Shown: positions 1-8,889 of the stretch, in pieces | Position numbering within the stretch: position 1 is the stretch's first letter | Layout: each line of letters starts with the position of its first letter | Assembly (NCBI RefSeq): GCF_900129615.1 | Contig: NZ_FQWI01000010.1 | Span: 79,720-143,719, forward strand | Length of the DNA stretch: 64,000 nucleotides | Source of the DNA: Pectobacterium carotovorum | GTDB taxonomy: Bacteria; Pseudomonadota; Gammaproteobacteria; Enterobacterales; Enterobacteriaceae | Direction: 5' to 3' | The notes under the pieces: model-generated | The model's database searches: none | What the model saw: only the letters and a program-made list of their open reading frames with translations | What the model was told of the DNA's origin: nothing | Made by a program: the position numbers and the translations under genes

Positions 1-359
1 ATATAGTCGAACAACCGTTCAGCAACATCATCAGGTGCGCACTGGCGACTAACTGGGTTACGTTTAATAATTGTCCTGTAAACAAGCTGCTTTTCATTTG
101 AATTCACTTTAATATTTATGCCGTACTGGTTGGCTTGACGGGCAATTTCGTTGAAACGTTGAAATTCCAGAGACTGACCTGCAATGATCGCCTGCTGCAC
201 CGTGCTGATATCGTCAGACTGCTGACGGCCTAACTCGGCAGCATCCCAGAGTAGCCCCTGAATGTACCAGCCGATCGCAATACCAGCGCCAAGCCTGCTA
301 TTTTCCAGCTCGACAATATGCTCATAACTGAACGCGCTCACGAACCCAGTCACATACAT
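1..359 (-). CDS. Hypothetical protein, cut by the left edge
   Basis: An uninterrupted minus-strand frame runs from an ATG at 359 off the left edge: 119 codons with no stop, closed upstream by an in-frame TAA a few codons before the ATG. The visible N-terminus reads MYVTGFVSAFSYEHIVELEN and continues with a soluble, mixed-charge sequence. I see no signal peptide, membrane segment or motif I recognise. It overlaps by about 30 bp the open 5' end of the truncated integrase on the other strand, which suggests that an accessory-region junction lies here. The start is the first ATG after the stop; an in-frame GTG at 341 is an alternative. The family is unknown. Translation is supported only by the length of the open frame. 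Confidence 0.5.
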   Translation of the reverse strand, partial: MYVTGFVSAFSYEHIVELENSRLGAGIAIGWYIQGLLWDAAELGRQQSDDISTVQQAIIAGQSLEFQRFNEIARQANQYGINIKVNSNEKQLVYRTIIKRNPVSRQCAPDDVAERLFDY

Positions 360-1146
360 CCAGCATTACCACGCAGAGGCATCAGCGAACGTTCAAAACC
401 GGAAGGTCAGCTTTCTCAAAAAACTGTTCAGCTACACTGTCGATGAATCGTTAATGTTCGATAACCCAGCATCTCGTAAGAAAATGCGCCGTGTTGATGG
501 TAAAAAACGCCGACGCCTCTCATTTGAGGATTTTCAGCGTATCAGGGCTTCTGCACCGGACTGGTTACGAACGGCCATGGATCTGGCCTTACAAACAACA
601 CAGGCACGGCTGGAAGTTTCCCGCATTAAATACTCAATAAAGGAACCCAAAGAAGGTGTTTGTGGCTGCCTATGGCACCAGGTGCCAGAAAACGGCATAT
701 ATGGAATGCTCTACATCCATCGACAAAAAATTCATAAAAAGGAAGCCTCACACATTGCTATACCGATTGGGAGCGAGATTAAGCGCATCATTGATGACAG
801 CCGAAACAGAATCGCCAGTCCGTATGTCGTACACCGATTACCAGAGAAAAATAGCAACCCAATCAGTCAGGAAATTAATCACACGACGCAGGCTAGCCCA
901 AACTATTTGAGTCGTGCCTTTTCTGAACTGCGTAACACTGTTGGAGTTGCGTCTGAATATCCACCAGCAGAGCGCCCAACATTTCACGAGATACGTGCAC
1001 TGGCCGCATTTATGTTTGAACAACAGGGAATAGATCCGCAGGCACGCCTGGCGCATAGCGATGCCAAATCCACGAAAATTTATACTCAAAATCATCTGGA
1101 TTGGGTCACGGTACCGCACGCAGAAATCAAAGCAGGCTGGTGGTAA
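328..1146 (+). pseudogene. 5'-truncated lambda-type tyrosine integrase
   Basis: The frame is open from 328 (just after a TAA at 325-327) to 1146; the first ATG is at 454. Upstream codons already encode integrase-like sequence (core-binding helices ending in a DNPA-type motif), so the protein once began further upstream. The C-terminal catalytic domain is recognisable: an arginine in the TTQARLEV helix, the HEIRAL box carrying His and Arg, and the AHSDAKSTKIYTQ segment with the nucleophilic tyrosine. The arm-binding N-terminus is missing and the surviving 5' end collides with the divergent ORF at the left edge. It is most simply a remnant of an excised or decayed integrative element. The alternative is a short functional recombinase started at 454 (230 aa), which would lack the core-binding domain. 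Confidence 0.75.
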
Positions 1147-1197
1147 AACGGCGCGTAAGCTATTGATGTATATGATGCGGATTTTGCAGAAAACGTA

Positions 1198-1213
1198 CTG
1201 TTTGTATATACAT
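1198..1213 (+). promoter_or_regulatory. LexA-like box
   Basis: CTGTTTGTATATACAT fits the CTGT-N8-ACAG pattern of SOS operators with one mismatch (final G to T). It lies inside a longer AT-rich inverted repeat (TTTGTAT / ATACAAA), about 80 bp upstream of the small ORF at 1293. This is a single weak match, so it is only a candidate. Confidence 0.3.
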
Positions 1214-1292
1214 ACAAAACAACGTTCAGACCAGTACTGGCGCGAAAGGATTTCACAGGGGGAATCACCCGTCATAAAATCAGGGATGAAAA

Positions 1293-1484
1293 ATGGAAAC
1301 TATTAACTATAACGGAACGACAATCTGTGTTTTAGACGACCACGACATGTTGACCGACTGCCCTGTTGGAACATACGCAGTGATAGAAGACTCGGGATTT
1401 TATGTCGCTGTACGCGTCGGCGAAACTGACGCGCCAGCAATTCATATCGATCCGGTGCCAACGCTTGAAGATGCAGATATCTAG
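1293..1484 (+). CDS. Small acidic hypothetical protein (63 aa)
   Basis: The ORF begins METINYNGTTICVLDDHDM and is acidic throughout, ending in LEDADI. It has no signal peptide, membrane segment or familiar motif; the short alternating hydrophobic stretches suggest a small beta-rich domain. An AGGGA purine run lies about 7 bases before the ATG. It sits between the truncated integrase and the ankyrin gene, in what appears to be accessory DNA, with a LexA-like sequence upstream. It could be a cargo gene or small regulator of the lost element. I do not recognise the family and assign no function. Confidence 0.55.
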   Translation: METINYNGTTICVLDDHDMLTDCPVGTYAVIEDSGFYVAVRVGETDAPAIHIDPVPTLEDADI

Positions 1485-1514
1485 CGCAGCCTTAAGTGAT
1501 GTTTATTTGCGACG

Positions 1515-1874
1515 TTACGGTCTTATCTCCTTACCGCCATTTTTTATTAGGATGTCCGCTATATCCTGATTGCCGTTAGCTATAGTTCTCACCAAGGGGC
1601 TGTATCCGTCACTATCAATAGCGTTAACATCCGCTCCTTTTTTCAGAAGAAAAGAGGCAATCTCTTTGTTGCCAATCATCCCCGCTAAATGCAACGGAGT
1701 GAACCCAGCGCCAGTCCTTGAATTGATTAACTCAGGATTCTTGTTGATTAATTGGATCGCTTCTTTGTTTGATGTTTTTGACCAAATTAAATCAGACAAC
1801 CCTTGGTCTGCAGCCAAAGCATAAGCGGAAAAAGAAAATAAAATAGCAACAACAAACGATAAAACCGATTTCAT
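1515..1874 (-). CDS. Secreted ankyrin-repeat protein
   Basis: The start at 1874 is chosen because a GGAG run lies 8 bases upstream and the protein then opens with a classical signal peptide (MKSVLSFVVAILFSFSAYALAA); an upstream ATG at 1901 would bury it. The 119-aa product has two to three ankyrin repeats, visible as GFTPLHLAGMIGNKEIASFL, GADVNAIDSDGYSPLVRTIA and a degenerate final repeat. Ankyrin repeats mediate protein-protein contact, and the signal peptide places this one in the periplasm. Small periplasmic ankyrin proteins are common in enterobacteria, some near catalase or as immunity partners, but no toxin gene is adjacent here. The binding partner is unknown. Confidence 0.75.
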   Translation of the reverse strand: MKSVLSFVVAILFSFSAYALAADQGLSDLIWSKTSNKEAIQLINKNPELINSRTGAGFTPLHLAGMIGNKEIASFLLKKGADVNAIDSDGYSPLVRTIANGNQDIADILIKNGGKEIRP

Positions 1875-2006
1875 ACACACTCCAGTGTTACATCCATCCA
1901 TAAGTAGAGCACAAATGATACAGCGTTATGTTGCTGATAGTTAGCTGTGGTTTTAACCAAGAGAAAAAGAAGTGCCATCGCGTGAATAAAAACCCGCACT
2001 GATGGC

Positions 2007-2050
2007 TAACACTGATCGGTTAAGCAAAACGATCGGTTGAACGATCCGGC
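2007..2050. repeat. Sequence resembling an IS4-type terminus
   Basis: TAACACTGATCGGTTAAG followed by GATCGGTTGAACGATCCGG closely resembles the sequence at 63909-63943 (TAATGCCGATCAGTTAAG, then GATCAGTTGAACGATCCGG), which from memory matches the terminal repeat of IS4. No transposase is next to this copy, so it would be a degenerate solo end or a chance match. Confidence 0.35.
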
Positions 2051-2175
2051 GGGTACCGTATGAAAAATTATACGCTCCAGATTCTGCGAGCTTCTATACA
2101 CAAGAATTTACCGCCATAAATGGAGAATCATAAAACCCAGCAGCAATTATCAGGAAAATCAGCGTCACATCACTC

Positions 2176-2652
2176 TCACGGCGCATTCGCCGCTTCAACA
2201 GACTGCCATATTTCAATTTCCCAGTTACCGTTGCTTCCATCGCACAAATAGCTTTCATAGCATATCTCGCCAGCAGGTCGGTACCCTTCGGCATGGATAG
2301 CTTTATAAAAATCATCCCATGCTTTCGCAAAGTCACCATTCTCAACGATGGTATGTGTCACGGCATAAAGCCCACCGGGAATGATTTCCCTACGAATTCC
2401 CGAACCTTCTGGCAATGTTGGCGGCATCTCTTTGCACGTAATCGCCACATCGGCCCGTAATTTATCCGCTTCAACGTTGTCAGGGTCATCCCAGTAAAAT
2501 GCCAGAGATTTATCGATGGAAAGATGGTGTTCCCTTGCCCACGAGAGTATCTCATCAAATCCCTGCGGTATTTTCTCGTAATAGGGGCCAACAACCCGAA
2601 GACTCAGCACTTCCATCGGTTCTGCAAGTTCAACTCTGATAGACACGTTCAT
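2176..2652 (-). CDS. GyrI-like small-molecule-binding domain protein
   Basis: The 158-aa protein has the fold signature of the GyrI/AraC effector-binding family: an N-terminal VELAEPMEVLSLRVVGPY strand with the usual R-x-x-G-P-Y element, a central helix, a second repeat beginning REIIPGGLYAVTHTI, and a C-terminal CYESYLCDG plus acidic strand. It has no helix-turn-helix, so it is a stand-alone sensor or binding protein like SbmC rather than an AraC regulator. SbmC (GyrI) inhibits DNA gyrase in E. coli; sequence alone does not show that this protein does. A GGAG ribosome-binding site lies close to the ATG. It is transcribed alone and convergent with nothing obvious. Confidence 0.75.
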   Translation of the reverse strand: MNVSIRVELAEPMEVLSLRVVGPYYEKIPQGFDEILSWAREHHLSIDKSLAFYWDDPDNVEADKLRADVAITCKEMPPTLPEGSGIRREIIPGGLYAVTHTIVENGDFAKAWDDFYKAIHAEGYRPAGEICYESYLCDGSNGNWEIEIWQSVEAANAP

Positions 2653-2794
2653 GCTCTCCTGTATAGATAATGTTCAATACACAATTAACCAGATCAACTG
2701 TAGTGTTATTAGACGATATCCACAACAGGTTTCAAAAACGAGCGACTTGCCGTCGATAGTCGAATTTAACAGGGTAAATATTTACCTTTCCCCG

Positions 2795-3517
2795 TTACGC
2801 TTTCAGCAGGAATTCACTCAACTTTTCAACCTGAGAGAAGAAAGGTTCATGCCCTGCATCAAGGGTGTAAATGGTGCCGACATTCGCTTTTTCAGCCATT
2901 TGCTGCTGAAGTTTGGGAGAGATAGCCAGGTCTTTCGTGCAAACAATGTAAGCCTTTGGCAAATTGAGGAATCCTTCCGTCAATGTGACGGTTTCCATCA
3001 GAGGCTGGATGGGTTGCGGTTTAAATTGTGCAAGAAGGGTATCAACATCGCTTTCTGTGTAATCATTGAGGAACGTAGGCGCAATTTTTTCAGGAACCAG
3101 AGCCAAAACACCTTTATCAAGGAGAGGCTGCGCAACGGGCCCTTCCGTCCCCAGCTTCTGGCTTTGTTCGCCCAGAATAGCTACAGACTCGCCGTTTTGC
3201 GGGAGGATGGCGCAGACATAGATGAGTTTTTCAAACAGCTCTGGTGCAAGCGACGCAGCGAGCGTGATAGCCGCGCCCCCCATGCTGTGGCCAACCAGAG
3301 TCACTTTACCCTGAGCGGACAGTAAGCTGGCAGCATCAATAATCTTACGGGCATAGACATCGAGCGACACCGTAGCCACTGGTGTCTGATCGTCACCACT
3401 TCCTGGAAGATCAATGGCTTTTACTGTATGACCCTCAGCGGTTAGCTTCGGTTGTATTTTGTTCCAGACCCATGCGCCCTGCCATGCTCCGTGTACCAGC
3501 AAAAAATTTTTAGACAT
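2795..3517 (-). CDS. Alpha/beta-hydrolase (esterase-like)
   Basis: The start at 3517 follows a GGCGGGG purine run and gives MSKNFLLVHGAWQGAWVWNK, the typical beginning of plant-esterase-like alpha/beta hydrolases (SABP2 or hydroxynitrile-lyase type). A GHSMGG nucleophile elbow lies around residue 80 and a DAGHEPFFS motif near the C-terminus supplies the catalytic histidine; the acid is probably in the CTKDLAISP segment. The 240-aa length is normal for the family. It is cytosolic with no signal peptide. Related enzymes hydrolyse small esters such as methyl salicylate, but the substrate here cannot be told from sequence. It is a single gene. Confidence 0.8.
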   Translation of the reverse strand: MSKNFLLVHGAWQGAWVWNKIQPKLTAEGHTVKAIDLPGSGDDQTPVATVSLDVYARKIIDAASLLSAQGKVTLVGHSMGGAAITLAASLAPELFEKLIYVCAILPQNGESVAILGEQSQKLGTEGPVAQPLLDKGVLALVPEKIAPTFLNDYTESDVDTLLAQFKPQPIQPLMETVTLTEGFLNLPKAYIVCTKDLAISPKLQQQMAEKANVGTIYTLDAGHEPFFSQVEKLSEFLLKA

Positions 3518-3761
3518 TTTTCCCCGCCTTAAATAGGTATTAAGTAGATCTATTAAGAACCAGAGTAATGTCAAAAAACAGACACAGTTAATACCGATAA
3601 AGCCATAACAGTGACTCTCTGCATAAAACCAACACAGAAAAATGATTTGAGCCAGATGGTGGCCTTTGTTGTAGACGGCAAATTGTTATGGAATCAGATC
3701 ATAGTGAGATTAACTAAATCAAGGGCTACTCTCTCCGTCATTTCGAGTTAGCCCCCTGGCA

Positions 3762-4091
3762 TCAATCGACAACGAACAGCTTAGCGCCGGTCTCGGTGTA
3801 GGAACGGTGGGCTTCCGCGTTATCCGCAACCTGATAGCTCATTCCCGGTTTAAGGACAAAAACACGACCATCATCTAATTCCGTATGAAGTTCACCTTCG
3901 AGGCACAGCAGAATATGCCCTTTTGAGCACCAGTGATCGGCCAGATAGCCTGGCGTGTACTCAACAATACGAACCCGAATATTATCAAAACGCTGTGTTC
4001 GCCAGTAGGCAATCCCCGTTTCCCCCCGATGTTCGGTGGGTTCTATTTGCGACCAGTCAGTCGTACCAAACGGAATGTTTTTCATGTCCAT
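3762..4091 (-). CDS. DHCW-motif cupin protein
   Basis: A 109-aa single-domain cupin. The DHWCSKGHILLCLEGEL segment (about residues 52-68) carries the DHxCxKGH signature that defines the DHCW cupin family and includes probable metal-binding histidines. The second cupin motif, LKPGMSYQVADNAEAHRS, follows about 20 residues later. Cupins of this size are often metal-dependent dioxygenases, isomerases or storage proteins; no activity is established for this subgroup that I know of. It is cytosolic. The gene lies 66 bp downstream of ygaP on the same strand and may be co-transcribed with it. Confidence 0.8.
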   Translation of the reverse strand: MDMKNIPFGTTDWSQIEPTEHRGETGIAYWRTQRFDNIRVRIVEYTPGYLADHWCSKGHILLCLEGELHTELDDGRVFVLKPGMSYQVADNAEAHRSYTETGAKLFVVD

Positions 4092-4157
4092 ATTACTGCC
4101 CCTATTCTTTAACGTTATCGGTTAACACTCCGCTTACCGGCAAGCCATCCCGGCACA

Positions 4158-4694
4158 TCAGCGTTTGGCGGTACGGTTCCACGGCATTTTCATCAACAGC
4201 CTTGCCATGCCACAAAAACCCGTCACACCAGCAAACAGCAACCCTGCCCCAACAAAACCGGAGAGCAGGAAGAAAGCGCTGTTTACGCTGTAGCCCAGTA
4301 ATATACCACCCAGAATCAGTACGCCAGCGGCGATTTGAACCTGCCGCATGAGTTCAATCGGCTGTTTACGATTCACTTCCGTCGGAAATCCTGCCTTTTT
4401 CCATGCGGCCATTCCCCCTTCCAGAAGCAATACCGTTGCGGGTGAAACCGCCTGCGCCAGCAAGTCAGCATTCTGTTCCGAGCGCATGCCAGACAAACAA
4501 TGGAAAATCACAACCTTTCCTTCCCTCTCAGCAGCAGGAAGAACATACCCGACAGAGGAATTCAGTGGGTGCAATTTTGCCTGTGCGATGTGCTCGCGGG
4601 CGTATTCTTCTGGCTGGCGAATATCAATGAGTACCGCCCCTTCATCTAACAATTTGCGAGCCTGGGCGGGTGAGATAGAAACGGGTGTTGGCAT
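4158..4694 (-). CDS. ygaP: YgaP-type membrane-anchored rhodanese
   Basis: The 178-aa protein has an N-terminal rhodanese domain (about 1-105) with the DIRQPEEY motif and active-site loop HCLSGMRS, where the cysteine would carry the persulfide. Two C-terminal hydrophobic helices (about 122-165, DUF2892) anchor it in the inner membrane. Length and architecture match E. coli YgaP, a membrane sulfurtransferase. In E. coli ygaP follows the ArsR-family regulator ygaV; no such gene is adjacent here, although AT-rich repeats resembling an operator lie upstream (4801-4845). It reads away from the divergent MATE transporter gene. Confidence 0.85.
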   Translation of the reverse strand: MPTPVSISPAQARKLLDEGAVLIDIRQPEEYAREHIAQAKLHPLNSSVGYVLPAAEREGKVVIFHCLSGMRSEQNADLLAQAVSPATVLLLEGGMAAWKKAGFPTEVNRKQPIELMRQVQIAAGVLILGGILLGYSVNSAFFLLSGFVGAGLLFAGVTGFCGMARLLMKMPWNRTAKR

Positions 4695-4800
4695 GATCGT
4701 GATCCTCTTTTGAGCCGTTGAAACTCGTCATAATGCACTCGTTAAACACGGCATTCCGTCGGCAAGGAAGGTGATATCGCCGATTGTCCGCGTCTCACCT

Positions 4801-4845
4801 TTAGTTTAGAAAAATCTAATTAAGTAAAATCTAAATTAAATAATG
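4801..4845 (-). promoter_or_regulatory. ygaP: AT-rich repeat upstream of ygaP, candidate operator
   Basis: Two direct copies of the AAATCTAA core 16 bp apart, one of them forming a small palindrome (TTAGA-TTTT-TCTAA on the minus strand). Repeats like this are typical of the BigR/YgaV group of sulfide-responsive ArsR regulators that control ygaP-type genes; that link is inference. The rest of the 404-bp gap (4695-5098) between ygaP and the MATE gene shows no ORF that I can support. Confidence 0.35.
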
Positions 4846-5098
4846 GACACACGCAACAACTTTCCACACGGGGAAAGCAATCCAGACTGGACATCGATTT
4901 AGCGGCTGATACTCTGTAAACAGAAACGCTATTTTAAAAACAACCATGCCTCCGCGATCGCACAAAATGGGTCAGCAACGGTATGGATAAGTCACTGTAT
5001 GCATAAGTGCCGTGCAAAAATAATGCTATTTACGAGCCACCTTGTGGCTCCGTTTACCGTGCCGACTGGGAAACTTGAGATACCGCCAAGATCGTTTC

Positions 5099-6499
5099 AT
5101 GAAAAAATTAAAAGACACAGACTGGTATAAAAAGCGTTACTCCAACCGCGTTCTCTTCTGGAGAGAAATCTCACCGCTAGCCTTCCCGATCTTTATTGAA
5201 GGCCTTTGCGTCGTGTTGATGGGAGTTTTCAGCACCTTCCTGGTCAGTTGGCTAGGGAAAGAGGCTATGGCAGCCGTCGGTCTGGCTGATAGCTTCAATA
5301 TGGTCATCATCGCGTTCTTTACCGCCGTAGCATTAGGGACCGCCGTTGTTGTCGCGTTCAGCCTGGGACAGCGCAACAGAAAGCAGGCACGATCGGCCGC
5401 TCGTCAGTCAATGTCACTACTGGTTCTGTCATCGTTTCTGTTGGTCGCGCTGGTTGAATTCGCCGGCTCAGCGATTATCGATCTGATCGCAGGACAAGCC
5501 GACGTACAGGTTAAAGCCCTTGCCCTCACGTTCCTTCGCTGGACGGTGTGGGGATATCCGGCTGTCGCCATCGCGCTGGTAGGCTGTGGCGCGTTACGGG
5601 GCGCGGGCAATACCAAGTTGCCTATGGTCATCAACATTGGGATGAACATCCTCAATATTGCCATCAGTAGCCTGCTGATTTACGGTGCATTTTCCTGGGA
5701 TGGCCTTGGTTTTGTTGGCGCGGGCATTGGTATTACCATTTCGCGCTATATCGGCGCAGTATTCGTGATTCTGACGCTGATGCACGGTTTTAACGGTGCG
5801 CTGCGTATTCCCTTCAAGTCTTACTTTGCGCCTTTTACCCTGTCGATCCTCTATGAAGTGCTCAGTATCGGTATTCCCGCCAGCATTGAATCCGTGATGT
5901 TTAACATCGGCAAACTCATCACACAGCGTTTTGTGGCAGATATGGGGACCGAGGTCATTGCCGGAAACTTTATTGCTTTCTCCATCTCAACGCTGATCAA
6001 CCTTCCCGGTAATTCACTCGGTGCTGCAGCCACGATTATCGTTGGCACACGACTGGGGAAAGGCCAGATCATGCAGTCCACCCGCCAGTTGAAGCATATC
6101 TTCTGGCTGTCCAATATCGGTCTATGCGTACTTGCCGTCCTGTCGGTGCCGAGTGCCAGCTTTTTGGCGTCGTTTTACACCAATGAGCCGGAAGTGATTG
6201 AAGTGGCAAAACATCTCCTGTGGCTCAACGCACTATTTATGCCCATCTGGGCAGCATCTTGGGTACTCCCCGCAGGTCTTAAAGGCGCGAAAGACGCCAG
6301 TTATACCATGTGGGTGGCAATGGCGGGGATGTGGGGATGTCGGGTCATCGCGGGATATATCCTCGGCGTGATGCTCGGTTTTGGCGTGATCGGTGTGTGG
6401 ATGGGGATGTTCTTTGACTGGATTGTTCGCGGGTTCTTCTATTACCGTCGCCTGATGAGCGGGCGCTGGCTATGGCGCTATCGTCCACCGACAAATTAA
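5099..6499 (+). CDS. yeeO: MATE-family efflux transporter, YeeO-like
   Basis: A 466-aa integral membrane protein with the twelve-helix organisation of MATE antiporters. The stretches KVLFWREI-type start, LMGVFSTFLVSWLGKEAMAA, GCGALRGAGNTK and WVLPAGLKGAKDA closely follow E. coli YeeO, a MATE transporter reported to export flavins (FMN/FAD). It is most likely a cation-coupled inner-membrane exporter. Start choice: ATG 5099 gives the usual short cytosolic N-terminus (MKKLKDTDWYKKRYSN); the frame is open to an ATG at 5042, but that extension is unlike the family. No strong ribosome-binding site was seen at either. It is divergent from ygaP and convergent with the MFS gene. Confidence 0.8.
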   Translation: MKKLKDTDWYKKRYSNRVLFWREISPLAFPIFIEGLCVVLMGVFSTFLVSWLGKEAMAAVGLADSFNMVIIAFFTAVALGTAVVVAFSLGQRNRKQARSAARQSMSLLVLSSFLLVALVEFAGSAIIDLIAGQADVQVKALALTFLRWTVWGYPAVAIALVGCGALRGAGNTKLPMVINIGMNILNIAISSLLIYGAFSWDGLGFVGAGIGITISRYIGAVFVILTLMHGFNGALRIPFKSYFAPFTLSILYEVLSIGIPASIESVMFNIGKLITQRFVADMGTEVIAGNFIAFSISTLINLPGNSLGAAATIIVGTRLGKGQIMQSTRQLKHIFWLSNIGLCVLAVLSVPSASFLASFYTNEPEVIEVAKHLLWLNALFMPIWAASWVLPAGLKGAKDASYTMWVAMAGMWGCRVIAGYILGVMLGFGVIGVWMGMFFDWIVRGFFYYRRLMSGRWLWRYRPPTN

Positions 6500-6503
6500 T
6501 GAT

Positions 6504-6525
6504 AGCGAGCGGGTTTCCGCTCGCT
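6504..6525. terminator. Hairpin between convergent transporter genes
   Basis: AGCGAGCGG-GTTT-CCGCTCGCT, a perfect 9-bp stem with a 4-base loop directly after the MATE stop and before the MFS stop. There is no clear U-tract on either strand, so termination efficiency is uncertain. Confidence 0.5.
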
Positions 6526-6542
6526 TATAACACCACAAACGG

Positions 6543-7712
6543 CTAGCGATTCGGGCTCTTCACCGGAGTAAAACGGGTCGCCATGATAATCAACACGACC
6601 ACACCGACGGCCATAATCATCCAGGCCTGCTCCAGACCCGCCGTATGCTGGCGTATAAAACCAGCCAGCAAAGGCATCAGGCTCGCTAGGATGTAACCGC
6701 CGCCCTGCACAAAGCCCATCAGTGAACCGGTCTTATGTGATTCGGTCACCTGATCCAACGCCACGATGAGCGATAGCGGGAACAGCGCACCAATACCAAC
6801 GCCCAGCATGATAATGATGGGATACGTGAACGTCAGTGGAGCCACAATCAACCCAATCATCCCCACCAGCATCACGCTCAGGATAGGAAGCAGCAGTTTA
6901 CGTCGATCGGGAAAACGGTTGATAAACGTGGACACCAACAGGCCAGAAATCACTTCTGTCAGTGTTAATCCGCCCAACATCAGGCCGCTTTGCGTCGCAT
7001 CTAACCCCAGTTGAATGTAATACGGCGGCAACCATGCCAGCACCAGCGTATACGCGCCCGTACCAATACCGAAGAACACCATCAGCAGCCAGTCCATTCC
7101 GCTTCGGCGCGTTGCTACGACGGCCGCCGCATCCTGTTTCGCGGTATACGCTTTAGGGATACACCGCCAGGCCACCGCAGCCACCAGCGCCACAATTCCC
7201 CAGCAGGCCAGCGCACTTTGCCAGCCCCACGCATTTGCCAGCGGAGAAACCGATGAAGCCGCAAACGCCGCGCCGGTCATAATCGCCGTGGTATAAAAAC
7301 CCATGAGGAGGCTGCTGTGGCGACCAAAATGGAGCTTGATGAACGACGGCACCAGCGCCTGAATCAGGGCAATCCCGATTCCAGCAAGTGCGGCACTAAC
7401 CAGCAGCGCAATACCGCTATTTAGCCACCAGCGAGCACTACACGCTAAAGCAATCACCACGATGCCCAGCGTGATCCCCCGATATTCACCGAGACGTGCC
7501 TGTAACTGACCACCATATAACGCACACCATCCCATAGCGAACACCGGGAGCGTGGTTAACATCCCCGCCATGCTGTCATCCAGACCCGTTGCAGCCTGAA
7601 TCTGATTCAGCAGCGGACCAATCCCCGCCAGAACAGGACGTAAATTCAGCCCCAACAGGATAATCGTGAAGAACAGAAAAGCCCGCGTGCGGGCTGTTGA
7701 TGTCACTACCAT
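6543..7712 (-). CDS. MFS transporter of the CynX/NimT family
   Basis: The 389-aa protein has about twelve hydrophobic segments, the opening LLGLNLRPVLAGIGPLL and later FPDRRKLLLPILSV and GALFPLSLIVALDQ. These place it in the CynX (cyanate) / YeaN (2-nitroimidazole) branch of the major facilitator superfamily, and it is closer in wording to CynX. No cyanase gene is nearby, so cyanate as a substrate is not supported by context. The start at 7712 is preceded by GAGG about 8 bases upstream; an in-frame ATG at 7736 lacks such a site. Inner-membrane exporter or importer, substrate unknown. Confidence 0.8.
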   Translation of the reverse strand: MVVTSTARTRAFLFFTIILLGLNLRPVLAGIGPLLNQIQAATGLDDSMAGMLTTLPVFAMGWCALYGGQLQARLGEYRGITLGIVVIALACSARWWLNSGIALLVSAALAGIGIALIQALVPSFIKLHFGRHSSLLMGFYTTAIMTGAAFAASSVSPLANAWGWQSALACWGIVALVAAVAWRCIPKAYTAKQDAAAVVATRRSGMDWLLMVFFGIGTGAYTLVLAWLPPYYIQLGLDATQSGLMLGGLTLTEVISGLLVSTFINRFPDRRKLLLPILSVMLVGMIGLIVAPLTFTYPIIIMLGVGIGALFPLSLIVALDQVTESHKTGSLMGFVQGGGYILASLMPLLAGFIRQHTAGLEQAWMIMAVGVVVLIIMATRFTPVKSPNR

Positions 7713-7913
7713 GTATAACCTCAATAGCTTGAGCAAACCACTACGACTTGATGAACATTATCTTCACATAAAGAATCTTAACGTCAAGATAAAATCTTAT
7801 GACAGACCGATACCGCATGCATTTGATCAACGCTACAAGAACGACGGGATATCGACTGACGGGAAAGTGACTGGATAAATGACTGGAGAAACTCGTCGCT
7901 GATTTAGCGCCAT

Positions 7914-7941
7914 AAAAAATCCGCCCTGAAAAGAGCGGATT
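7914..7941 (-). terminator. ompX: Rho-independent terminator of ompX
   Basis: On the minus strand an ATCCGCTC / GGGCGGAT hairpin is followed immediately by TTTTTTAT, about 55 bp after the ompX stop. The U-run lies only on the minus strand. Confidence 0.8.
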
Positions 7942-7997
7942 CTTCCGACACATCTAACAACCAACGCTGAGGGTAAGTAAACCCTGCAGGGGTTAGA

Positions 7998-8513
7998 TTA
8001 GAAGCGGTAACCTACGCCAACAGCCCAGGCACCAACATCAACACTGCGGATACGGCTTTGTTCGTAACCCACATCCAGAGCAACGTCCTGCATTGGGTTG
8101 AACTGAACACCCGCACCGTAGGTGAAGCCATAATCGTCGTTGCTGCTGTTGTTCTGGCCGTTGGTAGCGTTGTTCGTTACTTTACCATGGCTGAAACCAA
8201 CAACGCCGTACAGGCTTGCCCAGTCATTCAGACGGTAAGCTGGACCAGCAGTAAAGCCCATGTATTGGCCTTTATTGTAGTCGCTGCCATCGCTACCATT
8301 TTTTTCCAGGTAGGTGAATGAGCTAATAACGCCCAGTGGGTTATTATCTTGCTCGTAACGATATTTCAGGTTAAAGCCTTTAACTTTATTTTGTACGCCC
8401 TGAGCATCACCTTGAGCATAGCCTGCAGTTACAGTACTTTGACCAGCAAATGCAGAACCTGCGCCAACGGCTAATACACAAGCCAGAGCGGAAAGACACG
8501 CGATTTTTTTCAT
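7998..8513 (-). CDS. ompX: Outer-membrane beta-barrel protein OmpX
   Basis: 171 aa with a cleavable signal peptide (MKKIACLSALACVLAVGAGSAFA) and an eight-stranded barrel of the Ail/OmpX/Lom family: alternating aromatic/polar strands, periodic YGVVGFSHGKV and GFTYGAGVQFNP turns, and a terminal aromatic YRF as required for BAM-dependent insertion. OmpX is a small porin-like barrel linked to adhesion, serum resistance and envelope stress. Placement next to rhtA and dps is the same as in E. coli, which supports orthology rather than an Ail paralogue. The 5' region is strongly AT-rich. Confidence 0.92.
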   Translation of the reverse strand: MKKIACLSALACVLAVGAGSAFAGQSTVTAGYAQGDAQGVQNKVKGFNLKYRYEQDNNPLGVISSFTYLEKNGSDGSDYNKGQYMGFTAGPAYRLNDWASLYGVVGFSHGKVTNNATNGQNNSSNDDYGFTYGAGVQFNPMQDVALDVGYEQSRIRSVDVGAWAVGVGYRF

Positions 8514-8889
8514 ATTTACAGCCTCAAATTCATTTTATGAAAGACTAACTAACGGAGTAAATATAACAAAGAAATTCGGAACTTGCCGCCCTATAAATAT
8601 TTATCAATTAGACTTTAGATGTAACAAATATTGTCAAAATCAACCTATCACGCTAATTACATTGAATTTTTTATTGTGACAGTTAGATTAAAAATAAATT
8701 CACTACACAGCAGTAAAACAGATAATTCCGAATTCCCCGCTCAGTTTGTATGCTAATGGTATTGCGCAAAAACACGCCAGTTAAATGATGCGTAAATAAA
8801 GGTCAATAAAAGTCAATTCATACCAGACAAATTGTTTACAATTGGATATAATAGCAACGGAATGTTATACCTGTTTTAAGGCCAAAAGA
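8514..8889. other. ompX-rhtA divergent promoter region
   Basis: 376 bp without a supported gene. It is visibly A+T-rich (for example 8590-8700) and must hold the promoters of both divergent genes. I cannot pick a convincing operator by eye. Confidence 0.5.

Noticed and set aside
838..1275. 145-codon minus-strand frame across the integrase remnant
   Set aside because: Cys/Phe-rich composition, overlaps the integrase catalytic domain, no initiation signal.
2651..3325. 224-codon plus-strand frame opposite the hydrolase
   Set aside because: Antisense shadow of a well-supported alpha/beta hydrolase.
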